Positions 41,304 through 50,035 of a stretch of 64,000 nucleotides of DNA are shown here, piece by piece; positions within the stretch are counted from its first letter, which is position 1, and each line of letters begins with the position of its first letter. Origin of the DNA: Hymenobacter frigidus. Its GTDB lineage: Bacteria; Bacteroidota; Bacteroidia; Cytophagales; Hymenobacteraceae. Below the pieces are notes generated by a model. It made no database searches, was not told where the DNA came from, and saw only the letters and a list, made by a program, of their open reading frames with translations. Both the position numbers and the translations under genes were made by a program. Where the stretch lies: assembly GCF_014640435.1 (NCBI RefSeq), contig NZ_BMGY01000013.1, positions 1 to 64,000 on the forward strand, in the 5' to 3' direction.

Positions 41304-42782
41304 TCACTCTTCACTCCTCACTGGTTCTTCGGCCAGCCACGAGTCGGCTCGCACCAGCAGGGCCAGGCAGATGAAAAATACCGGCCCAATCTTGTCAACT
41401 TCCACCAGCTCATTGAGCGTGAGGTGAAACACGATGACCACGAAGGACAACGTGGCCGCCAGCACCACGCGCCGCACCTCCGGCCGCTGTTGGGAGCGGT
41501 GGTAGAGGCGTTCGGCCAGCAATAGGGTCGTCACAATCAGGCTCACGAACAACAAGAAACCGGGAATTCCCTGTTCGGCTAGTTGGAGCAGAAAGTAGTT
41601 ATGCGTAGTTGATTTCTCCGGGTTGTCGCTCACGTACGTGCGGAAGCTCTTGAGCGTGTAGCGCTTATATTCGGGATAGAAAGTGGCTGCCCCGCTGCCC
41701 ACCAGCGGCTTTTCGGCTATCATGCGGGCGGCGGCTACCCAGCGGTATACCCGCTCCATGCCCGACACGTCCTGCATCTTATAGGTGGCTTCGAGGTGCT
41801 TCTCGAAATTCTTGCCATTAAATATCGTGCGCTCGTAGTTGGGGGCCAGCTCCATGTAGTTGTCGCCGCTCACCTCGTAGGTCACGGCCAGCGTGGTGCC
41901 CAGCGCCACGGTCAGCAACAATGCTTTGACAAGGCGCAAGCGCATGGCCAGGTAAAACAGGCCCGCCAGCGGCAGCGACACTATAGAAGCCCGCGTGTAG
42001 GACGTGAGCAGCCCGAACAGCAGCAGCCCCAGCGCCACGCGCCACGCCAAACGGCCGCCCACGTTGCGCGTAGACTTCAGCGCGAACCACGCAAACGGCA
42101 CCAGCAGCGCCAGCATGGTGGCGTAAATAACGTGGTTGCGGAAAAACGGGTGCAACGCCCAGTTAATCTGCTCAAAGCTAAAGCCTTTGGTGGCGTGGCG
42201 GCTGGCCACGTACAGCACACTCAGGCCCGCGCCCACGGCGTAGAACGCCGCAAAGCGCCAGGTGTCGTTGGGCCGGCGCACCACCAGCAGGGTGCCCAAC
42301 AAAAACGGCGTGATGTACCACGCCTTCGCCAGTAAGTACTTGATGGACTTGGTGGTGTCGACCGAAAAAGCGGAGTCTGCGGCCGTCCAGAGCAGCATCA
42401 GGCCCAGCACCACTACCAGCGGGTGCAGCCACTCGCGGCGCGGCAGCCGGCCCGCGCCCAGCAGCAGGGTGCCGGCCACGCAGGCGGTGAGGGCCAGCAT
42501 CAGCGGCTCGGAAGGCACGTCCATGCTCAGGCCACCAAACAGGCTGATTTCTTCGGTGAAAGGCAGCAGGAAAAACAGCAGGTAGTAGAGCCAGCGCCAT
42601 TCCACTACCGCCACCAGCACGCCCACAGCCAGCAGGCCCGGTAGCAGCAACGCTGGCATCTGGGCCAGCGCCGCCGCCGCACCACCAGCCACCAATAGCC
42701 CCACAAACCCCATAAACAGGCGCTGCGGGCCATCGAAGCCGCGCAGAATCTGGTGCAGCCGGTCGGTCACGGGCGGGTTCAC
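41304..42782 (-). CDS. O-antigen ligase/polymerase family membrane protein
   Basis: A 492-residue protein with 10-12 helices and the Wzy_C domain (about residues 200-400; ARMIAEKPLVGSGAATFYPEYK, NPEKSTTHNYFLLQLAEQGIPG, here cut to STTHNYFLLQLAEQG). It polymerises or ligates surface polysaccharide. The start is GTG 42782, overlapping the stop of the Wzz-like gene. The last eight codons (EEPVRSEE) come from CACTCTTCACTC-type direct repeats, so the C-terminus seems set by repeat sequence. Confidence 0.87.
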   Translation of the reverse strand: MNPPVTDRLHQILRGFDGPQRLFMGFVGLLVAGGAAAALAQMPALLLPGLLAVGVLVAVVEWRWLYYLLFFLLPFTEEISLFGGLSMDVPSEPLMLALTACVAGTLLLGAGRLPRREWLHPLVVVLGLMLLWTAADSAFSVDTTKSIKYLLAKAWYITPFLLGTLLVVRRPNDTWRFAAFYAVGAGLSVLYVASRHATKGFSFEQINWALHPFFRNHVIYATMLALLVPFAWFALKSTRNVGGRLAWRVALGLLLFGLLTSYTRASIVSLPLAGLFYLAMRLRLVKALLLTVALGTTLAVTYEVSGDNYMELAPNYERTIFNGKNFEKHLEATYKMQDVSGMERVYRWVAAARMIAEKPLVGSGAATFYPEYKRYTLKSFRTYVSDNPEKSTTHNYFLLQLAEQGIPGFLLFVSLIVTTLLLAERLYHRSQQRPEVRRVVLAATLSFVVIVFHLTLNELVEVDKIGPVFFICLALLVRADSWLAEEPVRSEE

Positions 42783-43861
42783 GCCGGGCGCACGGCCCCG
42801 GGCCGGTTGTGGCGGTACAATTCCAGCAGGGCGATGAACATCACCGACAGCACCAGCGTGAGCAGCACCGAGCCCAGCACGATGAGCGAGCGCACAGGCT
42901 TGAATTTCTTGGTGGCCGGGTAGGCTTTCTGCACCAGATACACGCTCGAAATCCGACCCGTGATGCTTAGCTCGGCTGTTTCGTAGGCGCTGCGAGCCGA
43001 GATTAAGCGGGTCTGCAGGTCGGCCACGCGGGTCGTGAACATGGCCAGCGAGTCGGTGCCGCGCACGTAGCTTTCCAGGTTGATGAGGTTGCCGCCGTCG
43101 GCGCGGGTCAGGCCGCGCAGGCTGCGTCGCAGGCCGGCCACGTCGCCGCCGCTGGCTTCGGCCTTGCGCAGGGCCGCCTCGGTTTCAATGAGCTGCTTCA
43201 CCATGTAGCGGCCCTGCATTTCGAGCCCGAAGATGCCGTACCGATTGCGGGCTCCAATCAGCTCGCGGCGGCTGCGCTCAAAGCTGGTGCTGAGGTACTC
43301 GTAGCGCTGGCGGTAGAGGTCGAGCACGGTGCGGCGGTTTTCCAGCGTCAGCTGCTGGTTCACCGAGTCGATGGCGTGCACCAGGGCATTGGCCACGGCG
43401 GCGGCCAGTTTTTTGTCCTCGTCGGCAAAAGTCAGCTCGATTGCGTCGCGCTCGTTGTGCACAATGCCCAGGTTGCTGCTGAACTCGCTCAGCACGTAGT
43501 TGTCAACGGCATCATCGCCCGGCGCGCCGGCCTTGTAGTGTTGGTAGAGGTCGAACTGCTTGATAATAATCTCGGCCACCGGCTGCGATTCGCCAATGGT
43601 GATGACGCGGTCCAAATCCTCGGCCCGGCCGCCCAGCTCCAGCTTGCTGCCGGGCTGGTTGCCGGTTTCCAGCAGCCGGTCAGGGTCGGCCATTTGCGGG
43701 TTGGTAGGAATGAAAATAGCGGTGGAGCGGTACACGTTGGGCAGCAGCAGTGCCACGATAATGCTCACGATGGCGGCCAAAGCAACGGCTCCGGCCACGA
43801 AGTATTTCCAGCGGTTGATAATGGGCCCGAGGCCCACCAGCGAGAAAGAAGGTGCAGACAT
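42779..43861 (-). CDS. Wzz-like polysaccharide chain-length protein
   Basis: A 360-residue inner-membrane protein of the polysaccharide co-polymerase class. Helix 1 is at about residues 20-42 (KYFVAGAVALAAIVSIIVAL), a long periplasmic coiled region follows, and helix 2 is near the C-terminus (SLIVLGSVLLTLVLSVMF). There is no cytoplasmic kinase domain, so it resembles Wzz rather than full Wzc. ATG 43861 (MSAPSFSLVGLG) is chosen. It is translationally coupled to the polymerase gene and divergent from the flippase gene, giving a compact surface-polysaccharide locus. Confidence 0.87.
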   Translation of the reverse strand: MSAPSFSLVGLGPIINRWKYFVAGAVALAAIVSIIVALLLPNVYRSTAIFIPTNPQMADPDRLLETGNQPGSKLELGGRAEDLDRVITIGESQPVAEIIIKQFDLYQHYKAGAPGDDAVDNYVLSEFSSNLGIVHNERDAIELTFADEDKKLAAAVANALVHAIDSVNQQLTLENRRTVLDLYRQRYEYLSTSFERSRRELIGARNRYGIFGLEMQGRYMVKQLIETEAALRKAEASGGDVAGLRRSLRGLTRADGGNLINLESYVRGTDSLAMFTTRVADLQTRLISARSAYETAELSITGRISSVYLVQKAYPATKKFKPVRSLIVLGSVLLTLVLSVMFIALLELYRHNRPGAVRPA

Positions 43862-43982
43862 AGAGAAAGAAAGGATGCCCAAGCCCGCACGAATAATTCA
43901 GAGGGTGGAACGCGGGAGGGCAACGGGCAAAGATAGCCGGAAAGTAGCCCAATACCGCCACCGCAGCCACTGCCCCGGCGCG

Positions 43983-45482
43983 GTGCGTAGCTTTGCAAAT
44001 CCGGGGCAGAGCCCGGATTTTTGTATTGATAGTTTTAGCACCCTCGTCCCCATCAAACGGTTTTTTGGCAATATCAGCTTCGTCGTCCTGCTCAACCTGC
44101 TGGTGAAACCCGGCTGGGTGGTGGTCGAAAACCTGGTGCAGGACCGGCTTGGGCACGCCACGTTTGGCCTCATCACGGCGCTCTCGGCGCTCACGCTGGT
44201 GGTGGCCGCCCTCTCCGATTTGGGCCTCACGCCCTACTCCGTGCAGCGCGTGGCCGCCCAGCCCGGCTTCATGGCCGACACGTTCCCAACGCTGCTGCCC
44301 CTGCGCGGGGCCCTCAACTTTGTGGCCCTGGCGGCCATGCTGGCGGTGGGCTGGCTGCTGGGCTACCGCGATTCCGAGCTGCTGCTGCTCCTGGCCGTGG
44401 GCGCGGCGCTGCTGCTGGCCCAGTACGGGCAGTTTTTGCGCGGCACCCTGCAGGCCCACCAGAAATTCAATACCGATGCCGTGCTCTCGGTGGTCGAGAA
44501 ATTCCTGCTGCTCGGGGCCGTGCTCGTGCTGTTGCCGGTGGGCCTCACGCTGCCGCGCTACGTGGGCGCGCGGCTGGGCGCGGCGGTCTTCACCACCGTG
44601 CTGCTCTACGGGCTGATGACGCGGCTGTTCGGCCGGATAAAATACCGCTGGAAGGCACCCGTGGCCCGCACCGCCCTGCGCGCCAGCCTGCCCTTCGCCC
44701 TCATGACCTTGCTGTATGGCGTGAACGAGCGCATCGACATGGTGATGCTCGAACGCCTGGCCTCACCCACCGAGGCCGGCTACTACGCCGGGGCCTACCG
44801 CTGGGTCGATGCCGTGATGATGTACGCCTGGACGGTGCTGCCGCTGTTCTTTGCCAAGTTTGCCAGCGTCCCGCGCGATGCCGCGGCCCAGCGCGAGCTG
44901 CTCCGGTTCGGGCAGCGTGTGGTGACCTTGCCGCTGCTGTTCATCGTGGCCTTCATTTTCTTTCGGGGCGAGGTGGTGTTCTGGCAGTTCAGCCACAGCA
45001 GCCCGGCCGAACTGGCGCGCATGACGCTGTGCCTGAAGATATTGTTCGTCAACGTGCTGATACACGCCTTCTTCGCCATCTATAGCACCTTGCTCACCAG
45101 CACCACCCACGAGCGCGCCGTGAGCTGGCTGGTAGCCCTCAGCATTACCCTCAATATCGGCCTGAACCTGGTGTTTCTGCCCAAATTCGGAGCGGTCGCG
45201 GCGTCGGTTGATACGCTGATTTGCGCGGTGGCCGTGTCGGTGGGCTATCTGGTGTTGGTGGCGCGGCGCACCGGCGTGGGTGTGCCCGGCCGCCTGCTGG
45301 CCCGGCTGCTGCTGGCCTTCGGGCTGCTGTGCGGGGCGTGGTACGGGTTGCAATACGGCCTCTACCTAAGCTGGTGGCTGGAAGCGGGCATCATGGCCGT
45401 GGTATTTGGGCTGATTGTGCTGGGCACGGGTCTGGTGCGCCGCAGCGAAATCACCCAACTGCTGCCGGGGAAGGGTAATTAA
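43983..45482 (+). CDS. Polysaccharide flippase (MATE/Wzx-like)
   Basis: A protein of about 500 residues with 12-14 helices, similar to Wzx/RfbX exporters (KRFFGNISFVVLLNLLVKPGW, LMTLLYGVNERIDMVMLERL, ATYYAGAYRW-type segment EAGYYAGAYRW). It would flip lipid-linked repeat units. The start is uncertain: GTG 43983 is proposed, but TAGCTTTG (43988-43995) overlaps it and could be a -7 box, which would require a start further down, perhaps ATT 44025. The stop TAA lies in the first bases of an AT-rich repeat. Confidence 0.82.
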   Translation: MRSFANPGQSPDFCIDSFSTLVPIKRFFGNISFVVLLNLLVKPGWVVVENLVQDRLGHATFGLITALSALTLVVAALSDLGLTPYSVQRVAAQPGFMADTFPTLLPLRGALNFVALAAMLAVGWLLGYRDSELLLLLAVGAALLLAQYGQFLRGTLQAHQKFNTDAVLSVVEKFLLLGAVLVLLPVGLTLPRYVGARLGAAVFTTVLLYGLMTRLFGRIKYRWKAPVARTALRASLPFALMTLLYGVNERIDMVMLERLASPTEAGYYAGAYRWVDAVMMYAWTVLPLFFAKFASVPRDAAAQRELLRFGQRVVTLPLLFIVAFIFFRGEVVFWQFSHSSPAELARMTLCLKILFVNVLIHAFFAIYSTLLTSTTHERAVSWLVALSITLNIGLNLVFLPKFGAVAASVDTLICAVAVSVGYLVLVARRTGVGVPGRLLARLLLAFGLLCGAWYGLQYGLYLSWWLEAGIMAVVFGLIVLGTGLVRRSEITQLLPGKGN

Positions 45483-45594
45483 AAATTGAGAATTAAAAAT
45501 TAAAAATGAGCGCGACCTTCCTCTGATTCATTCTTGGTTTTGGGGCTATTATTCCCAAACGCAGACTTTTTAATTTTTAATTTTTAATTGAAAA
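45478..45594. repeat. AT-rich hairpin element, about 115 bp
   Basis: It begins TAATTAAAAATTGAGAATT and ends TTTTTAATTTTTAATTG; the ends are inverted and repeat internally. It matches the element at 17126-17235 in both ends but not in the middle. Its first TAA is the flippase stop codon, and its last base is two bases before the next ATG. Confidence 0.8.
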
Positions 45595-45595
45595 C

Positions 45596-46747
45596 ATGCA
45601 CGTCGCCGTTAATACCCGTTTTCTGCTGCCCGGCGACCACCTCGAAGGCATTGGCCGCTTCACCTGTGAGACGCTGCTGCGGCTGGTGGCCCAGCACCCG
45701 GAGGTCACCTTCCACTTTCTGTTCGACCGGGCGTATGACCCGCGCTATCTGTTTGGGGCCAACGTGGTGCCGCATGTGCTGCGGCCCCCGGCGCGGCACC
45801 CGTTCCTGTTCGTGGCCTGGTTCGAGGGCGCGGTGGCGCGGTGGCTGGCCCGGCACCGCCCCACCGTCTTTCTCAGCCCCGACGGCTTCACGACGCTAAA
45901 TACCAGCGTGCCCCGCGTGACGGTGATGCACGACCTGGCCTTCGAGCATTTTCCGCTCGATGTGGGCCTGCTGCAACGCAAGTACTACCACTTCTTCATG
46001 CCGCGCTTCGCCCGCGCTTCGGCCCAGCTGGTGGCCGTGTCGGAAGCCACAAAGGCGGATATCGTGCAGACCTACGGTATCGCGCCCGATAAAATCAGCG
46101 TGGCTTATAACGCGCCGGCCGATTTATTTCAGCCCCAGTCGCCGGACAGGCAGCGGGAAACTAGGCGCCAGTTCAGCCACGGGCAGCCATATTTTTTGTT
46201 CGTGGGAGCCTTGCAGCCGCGCAAAAACCTGGGCAATCTGCTGCGGGCCTTTGATGCCTTCAAAACCGTCGGCGGAGCCGCCGTATCCGAAGCCCAGCTG
46301 CTCATTGTGGGCCGCAAGGCCTGGAAAGCTGGCCCTATCCTCACTGCTTACCAACTGATGCGTCACCAATCGGCGGTGCACTTCACCGGCCGCGTGGCCG
46401 ACGCTGAGCTGGCGGGCCTCTACGCGGCGGCTCGGGCCACGGTGTACGTGCCTTATTTTGAAGGTTTTGGCATTCCGATTGTGGAAGCCCAGGCCAGCGG
46501 CTGCCCGGTGCTCACGTCCAATGTCAGCTCGATGCCGGAGGTAGCCGGTGCCGGTGGCGCGCTGCTCGTCGACCCGCACCACGCCGAGAGCATTGCCGCG
46601 GGCCTGGCCCGGCTGTGGAATGAAGCTGACCTACGCCAGGCGCTGGTGGCGCAGGGCCAGGAGAATCTGCGCCGGTTTTCGTGGGCGCAGAGTGCCGAGG
46701 TATTGTGGCAGGCCATCACCAAGGCTGTAGTTAAAAACGAGGAATGA
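45596..46747 (+). CDS. Family 4 glycosyltransferase
   Basis: A 383-residue GT-B enzyme. The N-terminal half has LPGDHLEGIGRFTCE and VTVMHDLAFEHFP; the C-terminal half has FLFVGALQPRKNLGNLL and the E-x7-E motif in EGFGIPIVEAQASGCPVL. It probably adds a hexose to the repeat unit of the exopolysaccharide. The start is ATG 45596, two bases after an AT-rich repeat that fills the gap to the flippase gene. The last codons and stop (KNEE) fall in a GAGGAATGAGG palindrome. Confidence 0.9.
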   Translation: MHVAVNTRFLLPGDHLEGIGRFTCETLLRLVAQHPEVTFHFLFDRAYDPRYLFGANVVPHVLRPPARHPFLFVAWFEGAVARWLARHRPTVFLSPDGFTTLNTSVPRVTVMHDLAFEHFPLDVGLLQRKYYHFFMPRFARASAQLVAVSEATKADIVQTYGIAPDKISVAYNAPADLFQPQSPDRQRETRRQFSHGQPYFLFVGALQPRKNLGNLLRAFDAFKTVGGAAVSEAQLLIVGRKAWKAGPILTAYQLMRHQSAVHFTGRVADAELAGLYAAARATVYVPYFEGFGIPIVEAQASGCPVLTSNVSSMPEVAGAGGALLVDPHHAESIAAGLARLWNEADLRQALVAQGQENLRRFSWAQSAEVLWQAITKAVVKNEE

Positions 46748-46791
46748 GGGATTAGCTATTGGTTGACTCGGCTCAAACTTCCTCATTCCTC
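46739..46791. repeat. Short palindrome at the GT4 gene end
   Basis: GAGGAATGAGG (46739-46749) pairs exactly with CCTCATTCCTC (46781-46791) across 31 bases. It contains the GT4 stop codon and resembles the palindrome inside the GT2 gene at 36528. Confidence 0.7.
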
Positions 46792-46831
46792 ATGAAAGCA
46801 TGGCGTCGCGGCGTTACTTTTGCACTTCGTT

Positions 46832-47377
46832 ATGGCTCGCTTGCATCCCTACAATTTTACGCACGTGCTGCTGCCGCAGCTGGCCTGGCGCCGTCCATCA
46901 TCGGTGCGGCGCGAGCTGAGCGACCCAACCCTGGCCCGCGAGCTGTTGCACTACGTGTGGAACAAAGCCGCTGAAAATGTACATGTTGTGGATAGAGTGG
47001 CCCCCAAAGGCCTGCGCCTGAGCTGGCACGAAGTAGCCGGCCGCGTCACGGCGCTGTTCCACCTGCCACCGCCCCAGGCCACGATGGAGGCCCATTTTTC
47101 GGCTTTGGTGTATGAAGAAAAGGATGAGCCTGCCGAAACCGAAGCTGAGGAACTACGCCCCCGCTACTTCACCCTCGAAGCCGCGTTGGGCCTGAGCGGC
47201 CCCGCCGGCACGCCCACCGTGGTGGGCGAGTGGGCCGGTGAGATGCACCGCCAGCTGGGCCGGGGCCCCGCCGGTGGTCGCCCCAACACCGCCGAAGCCT
47301 TCCTTGAAGCGCTGGCCACCGTGCTCGGGCCGCTGCCCGATACCAGCGTGCCGTTTATGCGCATCGTGCGCTCCTGA
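46832..47377 (+). CDS. Hypothetical protein in the glycan operon, 181 aa
   Basis: A soluble protein starting MARLHPYNFTHVLLPQLAWR, with no signal peptide. It has a helical N-terminal half and a Pro/Glu-rich loop (EEKDEPAETEAEELRPRYF). The C-terminal segment GEWAGEMHRQLGRGPAG recalls a small alpha domain. No family is recognised. ATG 46832 is preferred over ATG 46820 because a TACTTTTG box (46815-46822) lies just before it. Its stop overlaps the deacetylase start by one base (TGATG), so it is made together with that enzyme and may assist it. Confidence 0.7.
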   Translation: MARLHPYNFTHVLLPQLAWRRPSSVRRELSDPTLARELLHYVWNKAAENVHVVDRVAPKGLRLSWHEVAGRVTALFHLPPPQATMEAHFSALVYEEKDEPAETEAEELRPRYFTLEAALGLSGPAGTPTVVGEWAGEMHRQLGRGPAGGRPNTAEAFLEALATVLGPLPDTSVPFMRIVRS

Positions 47378-48069
47378 TGCCCATGCGTGCCCGGCTCGAT
47401 GCGGCCCTGCTCACCCGCCCGCCTCGGCTGCTGCACGCCCTGCTGCCCGGCTGCGAATGGACCGGCCCGCGTCACGCGCTTTCAGAAGCCCCAATAATCT
47501 ACCTGACCTTCGACGACGGCCCCATCCCCGACGAAACACCCTGGGTGCTGGAGCAACTGGCGCTGTTTAAAGCTAAAGCAACATTCTTCTGCGTGGGCCA
47601 GAACCTGGAACGCTACCCCGATATTGCCCGCGCCGCCCTGGCGGCTGGCCACCGGGTCGGCAACCATACCCACCAACATCGCAGCGCCTGGGCCACGGGC
47701 CGCGCCAGTTACCTGGCCGATGTAGCCGAGTGTCAGGTTATAATAGGTGAGTTGGAAGGAGTGAGGGCAGGAGGGGCTGATTATCAGTTCCCACGTTCAC
47801 TTTTTCGCCCACCGTACGGCCGGCTTACCTGGTCTTTACTGCGTGATTTGCGGGCCGATTATCGGGTCATCATGTGGTCGGTGCTGACGCGGGACTACAA
47901 CCCCAGCCTCAGCCCCGAAAGCTGCCTGCGCGACACGCTGGCCACCGTGCGGCCCGGCGACGTGCTGGTGTTTCACGACAGCCAAAAGGCTAGCGCCCGC
48001 CTGCGTTTTGTGCTACCACGCGTGCTGGCCCACTTGGCCGGGCAGGGGTATCAATTCTCGGCGCTGTGA
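47377..48069 (+). CDS. Polysaccharide deacetylase (NodB domain)
   Basis: A 230-residue metal-dependent N-deacetylase. The catalytic TFDDGP is at residues 44-49, the His pair H97/H101 lies in NHTHQH, and the RxxPY motif appears as LFRPPYG. The ending VLVFHDSQ holds the catalytic His-Asp pair. It acts on GlcNAc-containing polymer or lipid-linked sugar. No signal peptide is seen, so the site of action may be cytoplasmic-facing or the protein may use another route. It is coupled to both neighbouring genes. Confidence 0.88.
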   Translation: MPMRARLDAALLTRPPRLLHALLPGCEWTGPRHALSEAPIIYLTFDDGPIPDETPWVLEQLALFKAKATFFCVGQNLERYPDIARAALAAGHRVGNHTHQHRSAWATGRASYLADVAECQVIIGELEGVRAGGADYQFPRSLFRPPYGRLTWSLLRDLRADYRVIMWSVLTRDYNPSLSPESCLRDTLATVRPGDVLVFHDSQKASARLRFVLPRVLAHLAGQGYQFSAL

Positions 48070-49184
48070 GTGGGTTGGGGCTGCTTTTATTAGGGATTTA
48101 CCTCGGGCTGTGGCTGTTGGGCATGGCATTCACGGCCTGGCGCTTTGCCAGTGGGCGCGGTACCGCGCCGGGGCAGCCGCTGCCGGTGCCGCTGCCCCGC
48201 GTAAGCATCCTCATCGCGGCGCGCGACGAAGCAGCAGCCCTGCCGCGCTGCCTGGCCAGTCTGCGGAATCTCGATTACCCGGAAGAATTACTGGAAATAT
48301 TCGTCGGTGACGATGGCAGCACCGATGGCACAGTCGCCGTAGCCATGGCTGCCATGCAGGGCTTCAAAGGGCGGTTTCGGGTCGTTCCCATCACCGAAAC
48401 ACTGGGACAGGCGCGGGGCAAAGCCAACGTGCTGGCCCACCTGACGCGGCAGGCAACCACCGATTTTTTCTTCATCACCGACGCCGATATTAGCCTGCCC
48501 CGCACCTGGATTGCGGGTTTGTTGGCCCATGCCGCGCCGGGAGTGGGCACCGTCACGGGCATTACGGCGGTGGGCGGGCCGCAACTGTTTCATCAGATGC
48601 AGGGCATCGACTGGCTGCTGTCGCTGAGCATGGTGCAGGTGGTGAGTGATTTGGGGCGGCCCGTGACGGCCATGGGCAACAACATGCTCGTGACCCGCGC
48701 CGCCTACGAGGCCACTGGCGGCTACGAGGCGCTGCCCTTCTCCGTGACCGAGGATTTTGCCTTGTTCCAGGCCGTGCTGGCGGCAGGGTTCGGGTTTCGG
48801 CAGGTGTTCGCGGCGGAAATCCGGGCCGACTCGTTGCCGATGCCTACCTGGGCGACCTTGCTGCGCCAGCGGCAGCGCTGGCTGCGTGGAGTAGCCGGGC
48901 TGCCGCTGCGCCTGCGCCTGGAGCTGCTGTTTTTCAGTGGATTCTGGCCCGCGCTGCTGGGCGTGGGCTGGGTGGCGGGGGTGGGCGCGGCGCTGGGCGT
49001 GTGGGGAGCAAAAGTGCTGGTGCAAGGCCTGCTGGCGCATGTCGCGCACCGCCGGGCCGGGCTGCGGCTGCGCTGGTGGCTGCTGCCGCTGTTCGAGCTG
49101 TACACGTTGGCGCTCACCGGAGCCATTCTGCGGTTCCAGCTGTTTGGCGGGGCCGTGGTGTGGAAGGGGCGGCGCTATGAATAG
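48066..49184 (+). CDS. Family 2 glycosyltransferase, membrane-bound
   Basis: A 372-residue GT2 enzyme with an N-terminal helix (LGLLLLGIYLGLWLLGMAF) and two to three C-terminal helices, like the hyaluronan/cellulose/PgaC-type synthases. Motifs: VGDDGSTDGT (about 78-87), ITDADI (about 136-141), and QRQRWLRG (QxxRW). It starts at GTG 48066 in a four-base overlap with the deacetylase stop, which supports a PgaC-PgaB-like pairing. It could make a beta-linked GlcNAc polymer; the product is not proven. Confidence 0.88.
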   Translation: MSGLGLLLLGIYLGLWLLGMAFTAWRFASGRGTAPGQPLPVPLPRVSILIAARDEAAALPRCLASLRNLDYPEELLEIFVGDDGSTDGTVAVAMAAMQGFKGRFRVVPITETLGQARGKANVLAHLTRQATTDFFFITDADISLPRTWIAGLLAHAAPGVGTVTGITAVGGPQLFHQMQGIDWLLSLSMVQVVSDLGRPVTAMGNNMLVTRAAYEATGGYEALPFSVTEDFALFQAVLAAGFGFRQVFAAEIRADSLPMPTWATLLRQRQRWLRGVAGLPLRLRLELLFFSGFWPALLGVGWVAGVGAALGVWGAKVLVQGLLAHVAHRRAGLRLRWWLLPLFELYTLALTGAILRFQLFGGAVVWKGRRYE

Positions 49185-49233
49185 CGGTTAACTGCTCACT
49201 ATCAACTGTTCATTATCAATTGAAAATAAAAAA

Positions 49234-50001
49234 ATGCACATTACTGATTCGCACGCGCACCTCTATTCTGAACAGTTCAAGCCCGACCGGCTCGATGCCC
49301 TGCGCCGCGCCCAGGACGCGGGCGTGCGCACCATCGTGATGCCCAACATCGACCACAGCAGCATCGACGCCATGCTGGAGCTGGAGCTGCAGGCCCCCGA
49401 AACCTGCTTTGCCATGATGGGCCTGCACCCGTGCTCGGTCACGCGCAGCTTCGAGCAGGACTTGTACGAAGTAGAAACCTGGCTGGGCCGCCGGCCCTTC
49501 GCGGCCGTGGGCGAGGCCGGTCTGGACCTGCACTGGGACAAAACGCTGCTGGCCGAGCAGCAGGAGGCGCTGAAAATTCAGCTGCAGCTGGCCAAAAAGC
49601 ATAATCTGCCCATCGTGCTGCACACCCGCGAGGCGTTTGCCGAAACTCTGGCCCTGGTAGAAGCCGCGCAGGACGGCACCTTGCGCGGCGTATTTCACTG
49701 CTTTTCGGGCTCGCCCGAAGAGGCGGAGCAGGCCATCAAGCTGGGCTTTTTGCTGGGCATTGGGGGCGTGGCCACCTTCAAAAACGGCGGGGCTGATAAG
49801 GTGCTGCCGGGCATAGCCCTGGAGCACCTGCTGCTCGAAACCGATTGCCCGTACCTGGCCCCGGTGCCGCACCGTGGCAAGCGCAACGAGCCCGCCTACC
49901 TGCCTTTCGTGCTGCGCCGCGTGGCCGAACTCCTGGGCAAAACCGAAGCCGAAGTGGCCGAAGCCACCACGCGCAACGCGGCGGCTCTGTTCAATCTATA
50001 A
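49234..50001 (+). CDS. TatD-family metal-dependent hydrolase
   Basis: A 255-residue TIM-barrel nuclease of the TatD/YcfH family. Metal ligands: DSHAHL at the N-terminus, GEAGLDLHW (Glu), VLHTREA, FHCFSG and ETDCPYLAP. Relatives remove nucleotides from DNA ends or deacylate D-amino-acid tRNA (YcfH-type). Length is normal. It follows the glycosyltransferase by 49 bases; the gap holds a TCAACTGTTCATTATCAATTG-like low-complexity stretch (only part quoted: TTCATTATCAATTG). It is probably independent in function. Confidence 0.92.
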   Translation: MHITDSHAHLYSEQFKPDRLDALRRAQDAGVRTIVMPNIDHSSIDAMLELELQAPETCFAMMGLHPCSVTRSFEQDLYEVETWLGRRPFAAVGEAGLDLHWDKTLLAEQQEALKIQLQLAKKHNLPIVLHTREAFAETLALVEAAQDGTLRGVFHCFSGSPEEAEQAIKLGFLLGIGGVATFKNGGADKVLPGIALEHLLLETDCPYLAPVPHRGKRNEPAYLPFVLRRVAELLGKTEAEVAEATTRNAAALFNL

Positions 50002-50035
50002 GGTCATTATGAGGCCAGCCCGCAGCCGGCCGGCG

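Noticed and set aside
41304..49184. Interpreting the glycan locus as a classical Wzx/Wzy O-antigen cluster with nucleotide-sugar genes
   Set aside because: No rml, gal or epimerase genes and no initiating phosphoglycosyltransferase are visible in the window, so only part of such a pathway can be claimed.
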